From Megachile rotundata (taxonomy: Eukaryota > Arthropoda > Insecta > Hymenoptera > Megachilidae): 64,000 bases of DNA. The notes under the pieces are model-generated. The model made no database searches and had not been told where the DNA came from. It was given only the letters and a program-made list of their open reading frames with translations. The stretch's first letter is position 1. Each line of letters begins with the position of its first letter. The position numbers and the translations under genes were made by a program. This document shows, piece by piece, positions 1-11,467 of the stretch. The stretch spans positions 4,030,001 to 4,094,000 of the forward strand of contig NC_134988.1 in assembly GCF_050947335.1 (NCBI RefSeq). Direction: 5' to 3'.

Positions 1-373
1 TCAATCTTTTAAGTAAGTTTCGAAACCTTGATATTTACAAATCTTTCAGTTTTGAAGTTCTTAAATTTTCACTTTAGACTTATAAGAGAAAGACTTTCCA
101 TTACTAGTGCAAAAGACGTAATACTTGATAACTTGAGTTATAACAAGGAAACGAATCAAAATGTGAGAAAATATCAGATGGATCTATAAAATTAACAGAT
201 GGACAGCATATCGTACCGATAATATTTTAATATGTTGATTGTACTCAATTAATGATATTTTCTGATTATCGTATCGCTGTAGAAGGAAACATAAAATTAT
301 AAGATCGTAATTTTATCGATTGCAGCGAATGAAATTTTAATTGCAAAACCATGAGAGATTATTTTCGCCGCTG
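1..373. other. AT-rich sequence, no gene seen
   Basis: AT-rich single-copy-looking sequence up to the target duplication of the first transposon. No open frame of useful length and no repeat structure was seen. Confidence 0.6.
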
Positions 374-696
374 ATGAAACATTAGGGTGGCCCTTAGCTA
401 TAGAGCTCGACTTTTTTTTCGATTTTTTCATCGTCTTACCCCCTAAAATTTTGACACTTGATGAAAAAATGATAATGTCAAAGTTTCGGCATGATTGGAT
501 AACAGGAACCCGTGCCGCAATCGAGTTGAAGTTTTGAAATTTGCACGATTTCAGGTTATCGTCGAATATGTTAGTGACCTTTTATTTTAAAAGTATTAGT
601 GAATATTTTATAATGAAAATATAATTTTTTACACCTGTAATACTAGCATTTACATACAATTACAACACATACATATTTACATATTTACATACAATA

Positions 697-1615
697 CATG
701 GTGTGTTCCAAAAGTAATGAGAATTATTTTTTTTAAAGGAATTTATTGAACCAATTCTTACAAATACTCAAAATTCTTCAAAGTACTACCCTTGGGCTTC
801 TACACATTTTTGCCCGCGACCCTGCCATGAACGGTACGCGTCCTGCAATGCGTTTTCCGGAACCGCTTTTAGGACCTATGGTCGCGGCCGCTTGGATGTC
901 TTGTATCGACGAAAATCGCGTTCCTTTCAAGGGTGTTTTCATCCGGGGAACCAAAAAAGTCTACCGGTGCCAGGTCAGGACTATAGGGGGGTTGGGGAAG
1001 CGTTATCACCCTGTTTTGGGTCAGAAACTCACGTACTCGCAGCACGTTGTGGCAAGGCGCGTGGCCGAGATGCACTATCCAGGTAGCGGAGATGTGTTTT
1101 CTCGTCCTGACGACCCTTTTTCGCAGTCTTTCCAGCACATACACTTAGTAGGCGGTGTTAACTATCTGTTCTTCAGGAAGAAATTCTTTATGGACTGTTT
1201 GACGGACTGTTTTGCTGGTTGGTAACCGCCCGGAACGTTAATCATCGTGAACCTCTTTCCGCCCTTCCTTAAAGGCCCTTAACCACCTCGAAATTTGTGA
1301 GTACGACAGAACAGTGTCCCCATAAGCCTCACGAATCATTTTATTTATCTCCTCAAGAGATTTGTTTAGTTTAGCACAAAAAATTTATCGCGTATCGTTG
1401 TTCCGATCGTCGACGCCACTTTTTCCGTGACACGGTTATCAAACAGAGGGTCACAAAAATTCACGTCCTGTCCCTTTCACAGCTCGGAGAGCCCTGGGAC
1501 CGGGTTCGTTGGAAAGCTTAGGGTCCCCCGCACCTAACCCATGTGGTCCCATCCCCTTCCGACCAACAGGAGCGGGGTAGGAATTTCGTTCTCATTACTT
1601 TTGGAACACACCATG
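697..1615 (-). mobile_element. nested mariner element, internally decayed
   Basis: The terminal inverted repeats begin CATGGTGTGTTCCAAAAGTA at 697 and end with the complement at 1615. Each is flanked by TA (695-696, 1616-1617), the duplication made by mariner/Tc1 elements. At 919 bp it is shorter than a full mariner (about 1.3 kb), so coding sequence has been lost. It lies inside the left half of the 383-3435 element and is therefore the younger insertion. Confidence 0.9.
769..1400 (-). pseudogene. mariner transposase remnant
   Basis: Read on the minus strand, the region gives broken pieces of a mariner transposase. Near 1380-1260 there is a helix-turn-helix-like stretch with 'MIREAYGD' and 'ISRWLRAFKEGR'. 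From 1144 down there is 'HNVLRVREFLTQN' followed by 'PPYSPDLAPVDFF', the conserved block that carries the third catalytic Asp of the mariner DD34D triad. The first catalytic Asp region is missing, and stops and frame changes separate the blocks (for example a TAG close to the C-terminus near 780). The protein would normally be about 345 residues. It cannot be functional. Confidence 0.85.
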
Positions 1616-1901
1616 TACATTTACACACAAATGTAACGTAGCTTTTAAGTTACCGGAGAATGTGATAGTTGGGCAACTGGGAGCTGTATATAATTTGTAC
1701 AAAGGTTGTTAAATTTTCCAATAATCTCGATTGTATTAGCGCTTATAAACGAATTTTTTTTAAATACTTATAAGCAAAATATTTTTTAATGGAATTTCAG
1801 TTATGTCTTATAAATTAGCCTATTATTAAATTGTACGTTGCGTTTAATATACATATATTCTGTGTTAATATAGATTTGCTTACGTTAGGATAAAAGTTTT
1901 T

Positions 1902-2680
1902 CTAATTCTCAATTACTTGTAAAATGTATTGTTTTTCTTCTTCATTTTTGGTCAACAAATTATTATATTTAGATATAAGTTTAACACCACGTTCAGCGGT
2001 ATCGTTTACCACTCTTAAATTTCTTGCAATTTCCAAACCTTTTTGATATGAAATATCATTTTTCCATAAGGAAAGGTCTTTTTCTAAGAAATCTGTAGGT
2101 ATATTGTACCTGTTAAACCATTTTTTGGATTCAGTAGAAATGAAGCGATCAATATTCATATTTACATAATTTTGTATTGAATGTTCCGTATTATCATTTT
2201 TTAGAGCCTTAATCATTTTCTTTTTTGTGTTCAATGGTATTATTTGATCGAAAAAGAATAATGCCACGTTCTCAGATACAAGGTATCATAAATGGTTAGA
2301 AAATTTGCGTATTCCTATTCTAGCAATATTATTATCAATTGCATAATAGAATACAAGTATAGATTTTGTAGGAATTTTAGATTTTGTAATGGTGCTCTTA
2401 CGGGAATTGATGCATTAATCCAGACTTGAATGTATAAATTAGCTAAAAGAATACATATATCACTTATCCCTATGATTTCGTTACTATCCCATAAAAATTC
2501 TTGTTGGCATAAATAAATTTTTAGCACGTAAATTGCTTTAGCCATCCACCTAGCATAATGAAACGCTCCAAGAACATGAAAAGTATTTCCTCGTGAAAGA
2601 GATTCACCAAGAAAAATTATCATCAACTCCAAAAATTCTTTGTAATTATCTCTCGGCTGCTTTTGTCGTAAATGGTACAA
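1902..2680 (-). pseudogene. transposase-like remnant of the 383-3435 element
   Basis: Two minus-strand open pieces (2680-2315 and 2267-1902) are successive parts of one protein, split by a frameshift around 2270-2340. The upstream piece begins 'PRDNYKEFLELMIIFLG' and includes 'HYARWMAKAIYVLK'. The downstream piece includes 'VALFFFDQIIP' and ends near 'VVNDTAERGVKLISKYN'. I recognise this combination from proteins repeated many times in invertebrate genomes and take it as the C-terminal half of a cut-and-paste transposase. No catalytic triad can be assigned with certainty. Its position between the TIRs supports ownership by this element. Whether it is hAT-like is unresolved, since the 9-bp duplication argues against a standard hAT. 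Confidence 0.6.
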
Positions 2681-3444
2681 GTAAAAATTTATTTTTTCTT
2701 CTACATCCTGGAGCTTTCCATAAACATAAGAATCTTATATACCTGTTTTAAAATTTGATAAATTAATCTTACGCCAAGCTTTTTGAAATTCTTTAAAAAG
2801 CGGTATTTACTATACATTTTTTAATACCGAAATATTTGTTTCATTTTACATAAGATCTCTAATGGCTAACTGAATAGGAGATTAGTTTTCGAATTCGAGA
2901 TGACCGCTTCAGCAACTACAGAATGAGATTCATACTAACATTAGCGGTAACTGTAGTATAGACGGACGATCGCTGTCGCGTATGAATGCATGCATGTGTG
3001 TATTGATGAGAGTCGAGCGGTGGGAGTGTCACCGCTAGACAATTATGACTAACGGCTGACGAGACGTCAATCGAAATACAGAAGTTGACAAGTTCAAAAC
3101 AAACCGTCTCACTCACTCTCCTTCCCGATACTACAGGAGCATTCAGTAATTTTTAGTATATTTTTGAAAATCATACACCAACACTAAAATTATATATATA
3201 AAAAATTGTATTTTCATTTTAAAATATTCACTGTTACTTGTAAAATAAAAGGCCACTAACATATTCGACGATAACCTGAAATCGTGCAAATTTCAAAACT
3301 TCAACTCGATTGCGGCACGGATTCCTGTTATCTAATCATGCAGAAATTTTGACATTATCATTTTTTCATCAAGTGTCAAAACTTTAGGGAGTGAGACCAA
3401 AAAAAATCGGAAATCGAAAAATAAGGGCCACCCTAATGAAACAT

Positions 3445-4155
3445 ATTAACAGGAAAATCAGTGTCGAAGCAAGCATTGATCTCAATAACGTATTTGTATG
3501 ACGATGGTCAACATCGGGTCACAGGAATGATACTAAAGTGTTTGTCACTTCATTGAACGAATTTATTAAAATTTAGTATGGTGTTGTTGTTGCCACGTTA
3601 AGCACTTTTCCACGCGAATAATTGATAAACACTGTTAGAGAGTATCAGATGTTTGCAGCTTATTATCGAATACCATAACTAACCTATAAAAGCACGAGTT
3701 TTATGAATTATACAGTTCATAAAACCTTGTTTAAATTATACCGAATTTCTTCACTGTTGTAAGTAGTAGAGAAAAACTGACAATTTATTATTTAAATACC
3801 ATTTAACCTATAAAAGCATAAGTTATATAAATTATTAAAATCTCCAAACCATACTTAAAGCGTTGCCGGATACAGTAATTGTTTGTCTATGCCACGCTAT
3901 AGGCCGCTATTTTGAGTTTTCTAATTTGAAGTTTGGAAGCTCGCGAGACACTCCAAATTTGGTGTATAGATTTTGACGGCAATCTGTCGACTGTCGTCAT
4001 CGACATCGATCGTCATCGAATCGACAAAAAAACCGTGTTTTGGTATTGTTTTTTGATCATTTGACACATAGAATCGATGGAACCACCTTACAAACTCTAA
4101 TTTTAGTACTTATACATATGAAAGCATAATTAAAAATTCACAATACATATGTATA
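3445..4155. other. AT-rich spacer, no gene
   Basis: No credible gene. It contains a dispersed repeat (3925-4085) also found inverted at 41460-41645, then the TA before the next transposon. Confidence 0.5.
3925..4085 (+). repeat. dispersed repeat, copy 1
   Basis: This stretch, with landmarks 'ctcgcgagacactcc', 'attttgacggcaatctg' and 'cgatcgtcatcgaatcgac', is matched in inverted orientation near 41460-41645 ('cgattcgatgacgatcg', 'ttaccgtcaaaatcta', 'tatcttgcgag'). Divergence is substantial. Ends and family are unknown. Confidence 0.6.
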
Positions 4156-4302
4156 CAGGGTGGCTCACCACATTTTGCCATCTAGATTTGTGTCATTATT
4201 ATTACTCATAGCAAACAATGTTTTAGATGAAGTTGAACGGTTTTGAAGGGGCCATATGCTGGTGGTATATTTTTTTTGCAGGTGGACGTGTAAATGACAT
4301 AT

Positions 4303-7300
4303 TGTTACGTGCGGGAAGCGCGCGTATAAAGCCTCGAAGATTTGTTTGCCCTAACAATATTAATTGTTAACGGGACTTAATGTTTTGTGGATCCGGAGAT
4401 ACGCTAGTCCCATACGGGCCCTTTCACAAGATCGCAATGTTAAAGGAATTGACGGAGGCAATTAAAGAAATGTAATTCAAACTAATTAAAATATTCAAAA
4501 GATGATATTTTATCAAATATGAAATGGTTAGAATGGTAGCGTATGTAAATAATGTGAATCACAATGAACTGAACAGAAATATTGTAAATATCCGAGACGC
4601 GCAATCCGTAGATTTGAAGGAGAAACAATTACTCAAATACAAAATAAAATTATAATTCAGTGAGGGAAATCCCAAAGTTAAATAATTAACTACTGATTTA
4701 CTTGCCGAAAAGTTCATAAAATAGCTGGAAGAATAAAGGAAACAACTCACCAAAATGTCTGTACTTGTATGAATTTAGAATTAACCAACTACGCCTGGTT
4801 CCTGGGAAGAACGCACACACATGAAAACGCTCCACCAATGAGAATTTTGAACTGGCCAATTGTGAAATTTAATTAAACTATAAAATAAAATTATACTTTA
4901 AAAATTAAAAAGAATAAAATTGAATATAATTGAATAGAAAAATAAAATATATATTGAATTGAAAATTTAATGTGATAATTAACGTGATTATTTAACGCGA
5001 AAGCTTTACGTGAAGATAGAGTCTTTGTCTGAATTTTGCACTTTAACAAATTCAAGAACAAACTCGTCTCTAAACCACTTCACGGACCCTCGACACGCAC
5101 CTCGCGATTATACACCGAAGAGTGTCGCAACTTGCACCTCTCGGAGAAGACCAGAGTGGGCCTAGTCCGAAATTGTTTATGTTGCATTGATATGCGCCTA
5201 ACGAATTAGGCTGCGAGGCCAATGGGTAAGAGACCGTGATTCGTTAATTAGGTGGTGATGGTGGGTGCATGTGTTCCTCCCTTGTCCAGCTCTTATCTTT
5301 CTCTATTTCTATATACAGGGTGTTCGGCTACTGGTGGGCATAATTTCAGGGGGTGGTAGCTGGGGTGATTCTGAACAACTTTTTCCTTTACCAAAATGCT
5401 GGTTAAAGCTTAGTTTTTGAATTATTAATGAAAAACACTGACCAATCAGAGCGCGAGAATAGCGCGCGCTCAGATGCGAGAGCGACGGATGCAAGCGTGA
5501 CGGTTGACCCTGGTCGTGAACAAACAAATCGCGCGATATCGGTAACATAGTTACCATCATCGGTAATATGTCAGCCGGTAAGTAGTTATAAAATTCACAA
5601 CTATTAATAAGTATAAATTTATTAACGAAACTAATTGTATGGATGAAGCGAAAATAAAGGTAAAGATCAAGCGCAGTTTTTTTAGATAATTAAAAAAAAT
5701 GACTATTTGTTTAACGACATAAAATTAAAGAATATTTGGACGCTTACCTCATGAGTGAATTTACGATGCGAAAATTCTTCATTAATTTTGAAGTATATCG
5801 TCGTATGACAAGAAACCTATTTACTCGCTAAAATCCACAAGAGCATATCAATACCCGCTCTATGGGATTGTCAAGTAAAAAGGGTGACTGTCATATTTGA
5901 TGTCTTCCGTATAATAATAGTACAATTTCCGAAATCCACACTAAACAAACACACAATCACATAAGCACCACGATTGTCCAGTCCTTAGTATCGAAACGTT
6001 AAAAATATCCACCTTTTTTACACATCAATTCGTTTACGAAAGTTCCTCGCCATGTACACATTACACATTATGCGCGATGAGTAAAGAATCAGTTATTGCA
6101 AGATGTATTATTGCGATCGCATAACTCGTATTACCGACAATATTAAATTTATTTATTTATTTGTTTTGATGAGTCGAAAAATTTATGTTTATGACACGAA
6201 TTACTTTTAACGAATATGCACAGATGCGTATTTGCACGGAACATTTTACTATAAAGTTTCAAAATAAACAAACATCACAAAAGAAGAGCGAAACAGTGAC
6301 TCTATCTCAACGGGAAAAAAATTCCACAATAACCTAAGAAGCTCGCTCGTCGAGAAATGTAACCTGATCAGCCTGAGGAGGGGTATAGTGCCAATGCCAG
6401 TTTTTTGTTTCTAAAATTCTGTACAAAACGTCAGTTGGTTGTCGATAATCGAACGAGAGTGCTTAGAAGAGAATGGTGCACATTTCAAACATTAAAGTAA
6501 ATTAAATATTATCGGTAATATGTGTTATGCGATCGCAATAATACATTTTGCAATAACTGATTCTTTACTCATCGCGCATAATGTGTAATGTGTACATGGC
6601 GAGGAACTTTCGTAAACGAATTTATGTGTAAAAAAGGTGGATATTTTTAACGTTTCGATACTAAGGACTGGACAATCGTGGTGCTTATGTGATTGTGTGT
6701 TTGTTTAGTGTGGATTTCGAAAATTGTACTATTATTATACGGAAGACATCAAATATGACAGTCACCCTTTTTACTTGACAATCCCATAGAGCGGGTATTG
6801 ATATGCTCTTGTGGATTTTAGCGAGTAAATAGGTTTCTTGTCATACGACGATATACTTCAAAATTAATGAAGAATTTTCGCATCGTAAATTCACTCATGA
6901 GGTAAGCGTCCAAATATTCTTTAATTTTATGTCGTTAAACAAATAGTCATTTTTTTTAATTATCTAAAAAAACTGCGCTTGATCTTTACCTTTATTTTCG
7001 CTTCATCCATACAATTAGTTTCGTTAATAAATTTATACTTATTAATAGTTGTGAATTTTATAACTACTTACCGGCTGACATATTACCGATGATGGTAACT
7101 ATGTTACCGATATCGCGCGATTTGTTTGTTCACGACCAGGGTCAACCGTCACGCTTGCATCCGTCGCTCTCGCATCTGAGCGCGCGCTATTCTCGCGCTC
7201 TGATTGGTCAGTGTTTTTCATTAATAATTCAAAAACTAAGCTTTAACCAGCATTTTGGTAAAGGAAAAAGTTGTTCAGAATCACCCCAGCTACCACCCCC

Positions 7301-7946
7301 TGAAATTATGCCCACCAGTAGCCGAACACCCTGTAGTTCTTTCCTTTACTCTTGAGCTATGGATTGTTAATTAGCTATTGAATAATTTTACATGCATAAC
7401 CAATACAATATAAAATGTTAATCTGTATACATTATAAAAATTTAGAATGAAACATTATTTATTTCGTTTTACAATTATTAAAGTTAAATCGCGCTCGGTA
7501 CTGTAACTATTGTGGAACTGATTGACGTGTGCGTATTCATAATAACGGTATAAAGAAATACTATGGGTAATTTATATAATTTTGTACTGTTACAAAGATA
7601 ATTTCTATTATAATTTTATATTGCGTCGCGGGCCCTTGAGGAACATTCTAGAACGCTTGGCGTTATCGGATCACACGAGTGCGACTTCCGTTTATATTCG
7701 GCGGTTCGGAGAAATGAAATGATCTAAGATTTCGGCCGTGGGACCACGTTGATTTCAAGGAAGGAATGTGTTATATTAACAATCATAGTTTAGTCGCCAA
7801 AAGATAGTCTATCTAATAAACATTGAAAGACCGTTACTGCGTTCGATCAGGGTATTCCCAGAATGCAATACGCATTATCGATACACATCCGGTCGGTGAG
7901 AACTACAAAGGAAATTTTGAAAAATATTCCTGTTCGGAACGTAACA
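4303..7946. mobile_element. LTR unit (solo LTR) holding a foldback element
   Basis: The unit begins TGTTACGTGCGGGAAGCG and ends CGGAACGTAACA, the TG...CA arrangement of a long terminal repeat with short inverted ends TGTTACG/CGTAACA. It is flanked by a 4-bp direct repeat, ATAT (4299-4302 and 7947-7950). Removing it restores the arm of the surrounding MITE exactly. Without the nested foldback (5316-7333) it is about 1.6 kb, and no gag or pol is present, so it looks like one LTR left by recombination. A TATAAAG box lies near 4325. Superfamily unknown; 4-bp duplications are common for Gypsy-type integrases. Confidence 0.75.
5316..7333. mobile_element. 2.0-kb foldback element with ~835-bp arms
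   Basis: The sequence from CAGGGTGTTCGGCTACTGG at 5316 to about 6150 is repeated inverted from about 6497 to 7333, nearly base for base. Only scattered differences were seen by eye. The flanks are TA on both sides (5314-5315 and 7334-7335). The spacer of about 346 bp (6151-6496) has no recognisable coding content. It is a non-autonomous element that must borrow a TA-targeting transposase. The arms hold mirror-image open frames of about 83-88 codons that reflect the palindrome and are not genes. The block around 'ccaatcagagcgcgag' also occurs in the shorter element at 24217-24562. Confidence 0.9.
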
Positions 7947-8298
7947 ATATGAAGGTCATTAATGTTTTTTAAATGGAATCACATATTTTTTGATTGCATC
8001 AGCTGATACTCCTTCATATTCTTTACAAAAAAGTATTAATCTATGTATGTGAAAAAATCATTAGTTTAGGAAATATTTTAATTCTAACGTGTTAGGAAAT
8101 CGTGACTTTCTGGTCAATATTATGTATTGCCCTAACTGAACAGCAAATATTTTTCTACATGCTTTAAGAGGTCACGTGTCACCAAACGAATTGTGAGTTT
8201 TTGTTTTTTTTTTTTTGTTACGCAGTAACAGTGAAATTTAGTCTCTGTTACGTCTCTAATACGATGAATACGACAATACGGTAAATTATCACTTCATA

Positions 8299-8400
8299 AT
8301 GAAGTATTCTAAAGAAGAAAAGATAGACATGTTATCAGTTTATTTTGAAGCTGGGAAAAGTGTTACACATGCAGAAAAATTATACACTACGGAATGTTAG
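8299..8400 (+). pseudogene. N-terminal HTH remnant of a transposase
   Basis: A short frame starting ATG at 8299 reads 'MKYSKEEKIDMLSVYFEAGK' and then 'SVTHAEKLY' before a TAG at 8400. After a frame change it continues 'SKSLISRFRKCSDAND'. The pattern (YSxEEKxDML, then an Ala-rich helix) matches what I know of the DUF4817 helix-turn-helix at the start of many insect Tc1/mariner-like transposases. It sits in the centre of the 4156-8760 element between the TIRs, so it is probably the last coding trace of that element's parent transposase. The catalytic domain is absent. Confidence 0.5.
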
Positions 8401-8760
8401 TAAGTCATTAATTTCTCGATTCAGAAAGTGTTCTGATGCAAATGATCGCCACATTGAACCTTTTCTGAAAATAGACATTAAAATTAAAATATGTCCTAAA
8501 GTAATGATTTTTTCACATAAATAGATTAATACTTTTTGTAAAGAATATGAAGGAGTATCAGCTGATGCAATAAAAAATATATGATTCCATTTAAAAAAAC
8601 ATTAATGACCTTCATATGTCCTTTACACGTACACCTACAAAAAAAATATACCATCAGTATATGGCCCCCTCAAAACCATTCAGTTTCATCTAAAACATTG
8701 TTTGCTATGAGTAATAATAATAATGCAAATTTAGATGGCAAAATGTGGTGAGCCACCCTG

Positions 8761-8812
8761 CATACATATACACATACCTACATATGTATACATATACATA
8801 TACCCTCAGTTG
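8761..8812. repeat. (CATA)n microsatellite
   Basis: Imperfect CATA/TACA repeats immediately outside the right end of the 4156-8760 element. Confidence 0.8.
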
Positions 8813-11221
8813 AGTTTCTTACTATTCGTAAATGTAGATATCCGTGGAAGATTTATAATCTTCCGCGAATACAGTAATTCTACTGTACGAATTAACTTTG
8901 AATTTAAACCAACACGGAAAGGAATGAAAAATAATAACACGCGCACCAGTATTCTTAACGAACACACCACAAATAGACGGTCAAGTTAATTACGAGCGAG
9001 GCAATTTATTGTAAACATGAATATTTATACTTTCTCCCAGTTATAATGAGGTACAGGAGGGAACAGCCGGGTATTATTAAGAACAGCAGGAAGATAAAAT
9101 TACAGTTTCAATTAAGAGATCAGTAAGTGGAAGGTTGAAGATAAATGAACGGTGCAGCGCGATTTCGCGTTAAACTTCATTTTAATCCGTGAGAGAAGAA
9201 GTCACGAAGAATCTACGAAATAGGAGTAGCTGTTTGTGTATGGAGATAAAATAATCGTTATTTCTTGCAGCAACGAAAATTTCTTGCCTCGCCGGACTAT
9301 CGACCGTCGGAACGAAACCGTGCACTAGAAATATGTATATGTACATATTTCCACCGATAAATCGTCTAACAAATTTAAATTATCGAAAATCAATATTACA
9401 CATTTTACCAAAATTTTTATTTTAAAATTCACACTTATTCCCAATTCATATTTAAATTTTAGCTCCCTTCTCGATTCATTTAAATTATTGAAAAGCGTTT
9501 TGTATTCTTTCGTCTGGCGATATCGATTTTAGTAATTTAATAATACTAATATTTCTACTCGTTGTCGGATTGTTAGCAGCATTAATACATTGATCTGATG
9601 ATAGGAATTTAGACGTAGGTTGTAATTAATTATATTACCTTGACAGGCCAATTGGGGGCAAGATAAAATGCTCAAGTATTTTAATATTAGATGGTCCGAC
9701 TTTGTTCCATTAAGCCGATGATTCGTCGTTTTAAGTTTCATGAAACTAATATGATTATAAAATCATATTCTATCTCTATTTCAAGAATGAACACTTGACT
9801 GAATAAAAAGGGGTGTTGGAAAGAAGAGAATTTTCGATAAAGTGTTCTCATATCGTTCGTGAATATTCGGTGTCTGAGTATGTGGTAAAAAAGGGTGTTT
9901 CTTTCAATTGTAGAGACTCTAAGTCAGTTTATACAATCATATGATAATTAGAAAGTACTGTTATACAAGGTGTCCCATCTAAGTTAACATTATAAAAAGT
10001 CTCGAAGATACGTGATTTAAGAAAAACAAATTGACACGTGTCTTTTAATATTTTTAATGGGAAGTCAAATCGTACTACTAATTTTTGAATGAATGGGCGT
10101 CTTCGAGGTTATTTTGTCTAAAACACAAAATTTGCCTTTTAGACAAGGTTATCTTGTCTTTTTTATCATAAACTTATGTTTTTTGTTCCAGAATCATATC
10201 CTACGTGAAAAAATTCAAAACTTTTGTTTAGTTCAATCGCTTTTTACTATACATATGAACGCTTTTCAATGTGTTATGCGCAGTTTACGAGGCAAAGATA
10301 ACATTTATTATCGATTTATATGAGACAGTTGCGTAAATATTTCTTAAGTATTTAGATAAGAATTTCTATCAAAATCATCCAAAATCTAAGGTGCGTTATT
10401 TGATAAATATGTACATATATAAATATGTAACATATTAAAATTGTCATTTCTTATTTTGAATTTTATTTGTTAATAATTACGCTTTATTTAAAAGATGTTT
10501 CTTATGCTTATATATGTATTATTTTTATTGGTAACTTTAACGCAAAGGTTTCGTTTACGGAGCTTATTGAAAAAATTAAATTTGAAAATTCTGTAAAATA
10601 TTAGTAATTCTAACAGTTTCAAAGTTACACAGTTTTATATTACACATACAAATTAATATAATTATTAGAATCCCTGAAGTTACTATTAAGGAAACAATTA
10701 CCATTACCATTACATAATAATTTGAGGTTGCTATAATTTTATTAATATTGGTCATTGTCCATTACAATATTACATATATATATGTGTTTCTCAATTAAAT
10801 TTACGACACTGTAAGTATTTACATGGTATCGATGCCAACTCACAAGTTGATGCATGATTGACCCAAAGTAGAAGAAGCTCTATCCCCACCGTTTACGCTT
10901 CCAGCGTTACATTTTGGAAAATAAAAATAATAATGTCATTAACAACTGCAGAACGTATTTCGGACTATCTCACTCACTCTCGAAACCTTTGCGCCTGTAA
11001 TTGTTTTTTGCCTAATTGGTGTGCATGGTTCCTTGAGCCGATTGTTCTATCGCCAAAAATATGTGCGATTAGGCGTCCATTTTTCTATTCTGACCAATTG
11101 AAGCGTAGCTCTTCTAGACACCTGGGTAGCCTCTTCACGCGTCATCCTGGACTGACATCTGTAGATATGGTACACCAACAATACCATAAAAAATGATTGA
11201 TATATTTGATCAATATTAATA
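8813..11221. other. AT-rich sequence, no gene identified
   Basis: Only short uninformative frames. One lone transposon-like end, CAAGGTGTCCCATCTAAG, follows a TA at 9964-9965, but I found no partner. The segment 10860-11190 is less AT-rich and has short open frames on both strands, none recognised. Confidence 0.5.
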
Positions 11222-11225
11222 TTAA

Positions 11226-11463
11226 CCATTTGCGGTCGAGAGATGCCTCTCAGGCGCCATTCGATTTAATACAATAATTTGAAATAAGTATTATTTAATT
11301 AATTCTATAATAGTGCTCATGTGATGTATAAACATAGTGAAATAGACAATAGTGGAAATTATTAGTAGAGAAATAATAACCTCAAAAGAAGTAATTTAAC
11401 ATTTTAATTAATATTTTGAAGTTGCTGTTTGCAATCAATAAAATTATCTTCGAGTGCAAAGGG
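11226..11463. mobile_element. piggyBac-type MITE, 238 bp
   Basis: Flanked by TTAA on both sides (11222-11225 and 11464-11467). The left end reads CCATTTGCGGTCGAGAGAT and the complement of the right end reads CCCTTTGCACTCGAAGAT, so the two match with few differences over about 18 bp. TTAA targets and CCCTTTGC-like ends are typical of piggyBac superfamily MITEs. No coding content. Confidence 0.75.
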
Positions 11464-11467
11464 TTAA

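Larger units (their letters stand above)
383..3435 (-). mobile_element. DNA transposon with ~240-bp TIRs and 9-bp target duplication
   Basis: The ends are inverted copies: TAGGGTGGCCCTTA at 383 and its complement ending at 3435. The similarity runs inward about 240 bp (to ~625 and from ~3195). The flanks carry the same 9 bases, ATGAAACAT, at 374-382 and 3436-3444, which is a clean target-site duplication. The interior holds the remnants of a transposase on the minus strand (1902-2680) and a nested mariner (697-1615), so the element's own length is about 2.1 kb. A 9-bp duplication fits Mutator-like or related superfamilies better than the 8 bp of hAT or P, but the superfamily is not settled. 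Confidence 0.85.
4156..8760. mobile_element. Long-TIR MITE of Tc1/mariner type, split by an LTR insertion
   Basis: The left end starts CAGGGTGGCTCACCACATTT at 4156 and the complement ends at 8760. The left flank is TA (4154-4155) and the right flank CA, probably a decayed TA duplication. Skipping the LTR insertion (4303-7946), the arms are about 290 bp each (4156-4302 joined to 7951-8100, and 8470-8760) and pair closely. The original element was about 957 bp. Its centre (8299-8460) keeps a short coding remnant, so it is an internal-deletion derivative of an autonomous transposon and not a coding-free MITE. Confidence 0.85.

Noticed and set aside
5309..5560. 83-codon minus-strand frame, mirrored by an 88-codon plus-strand frame at 7089-7355
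   Set aside because: The two are the same sequence in the two arms of the foldback element; they mirror the palindrome and show no protein features.
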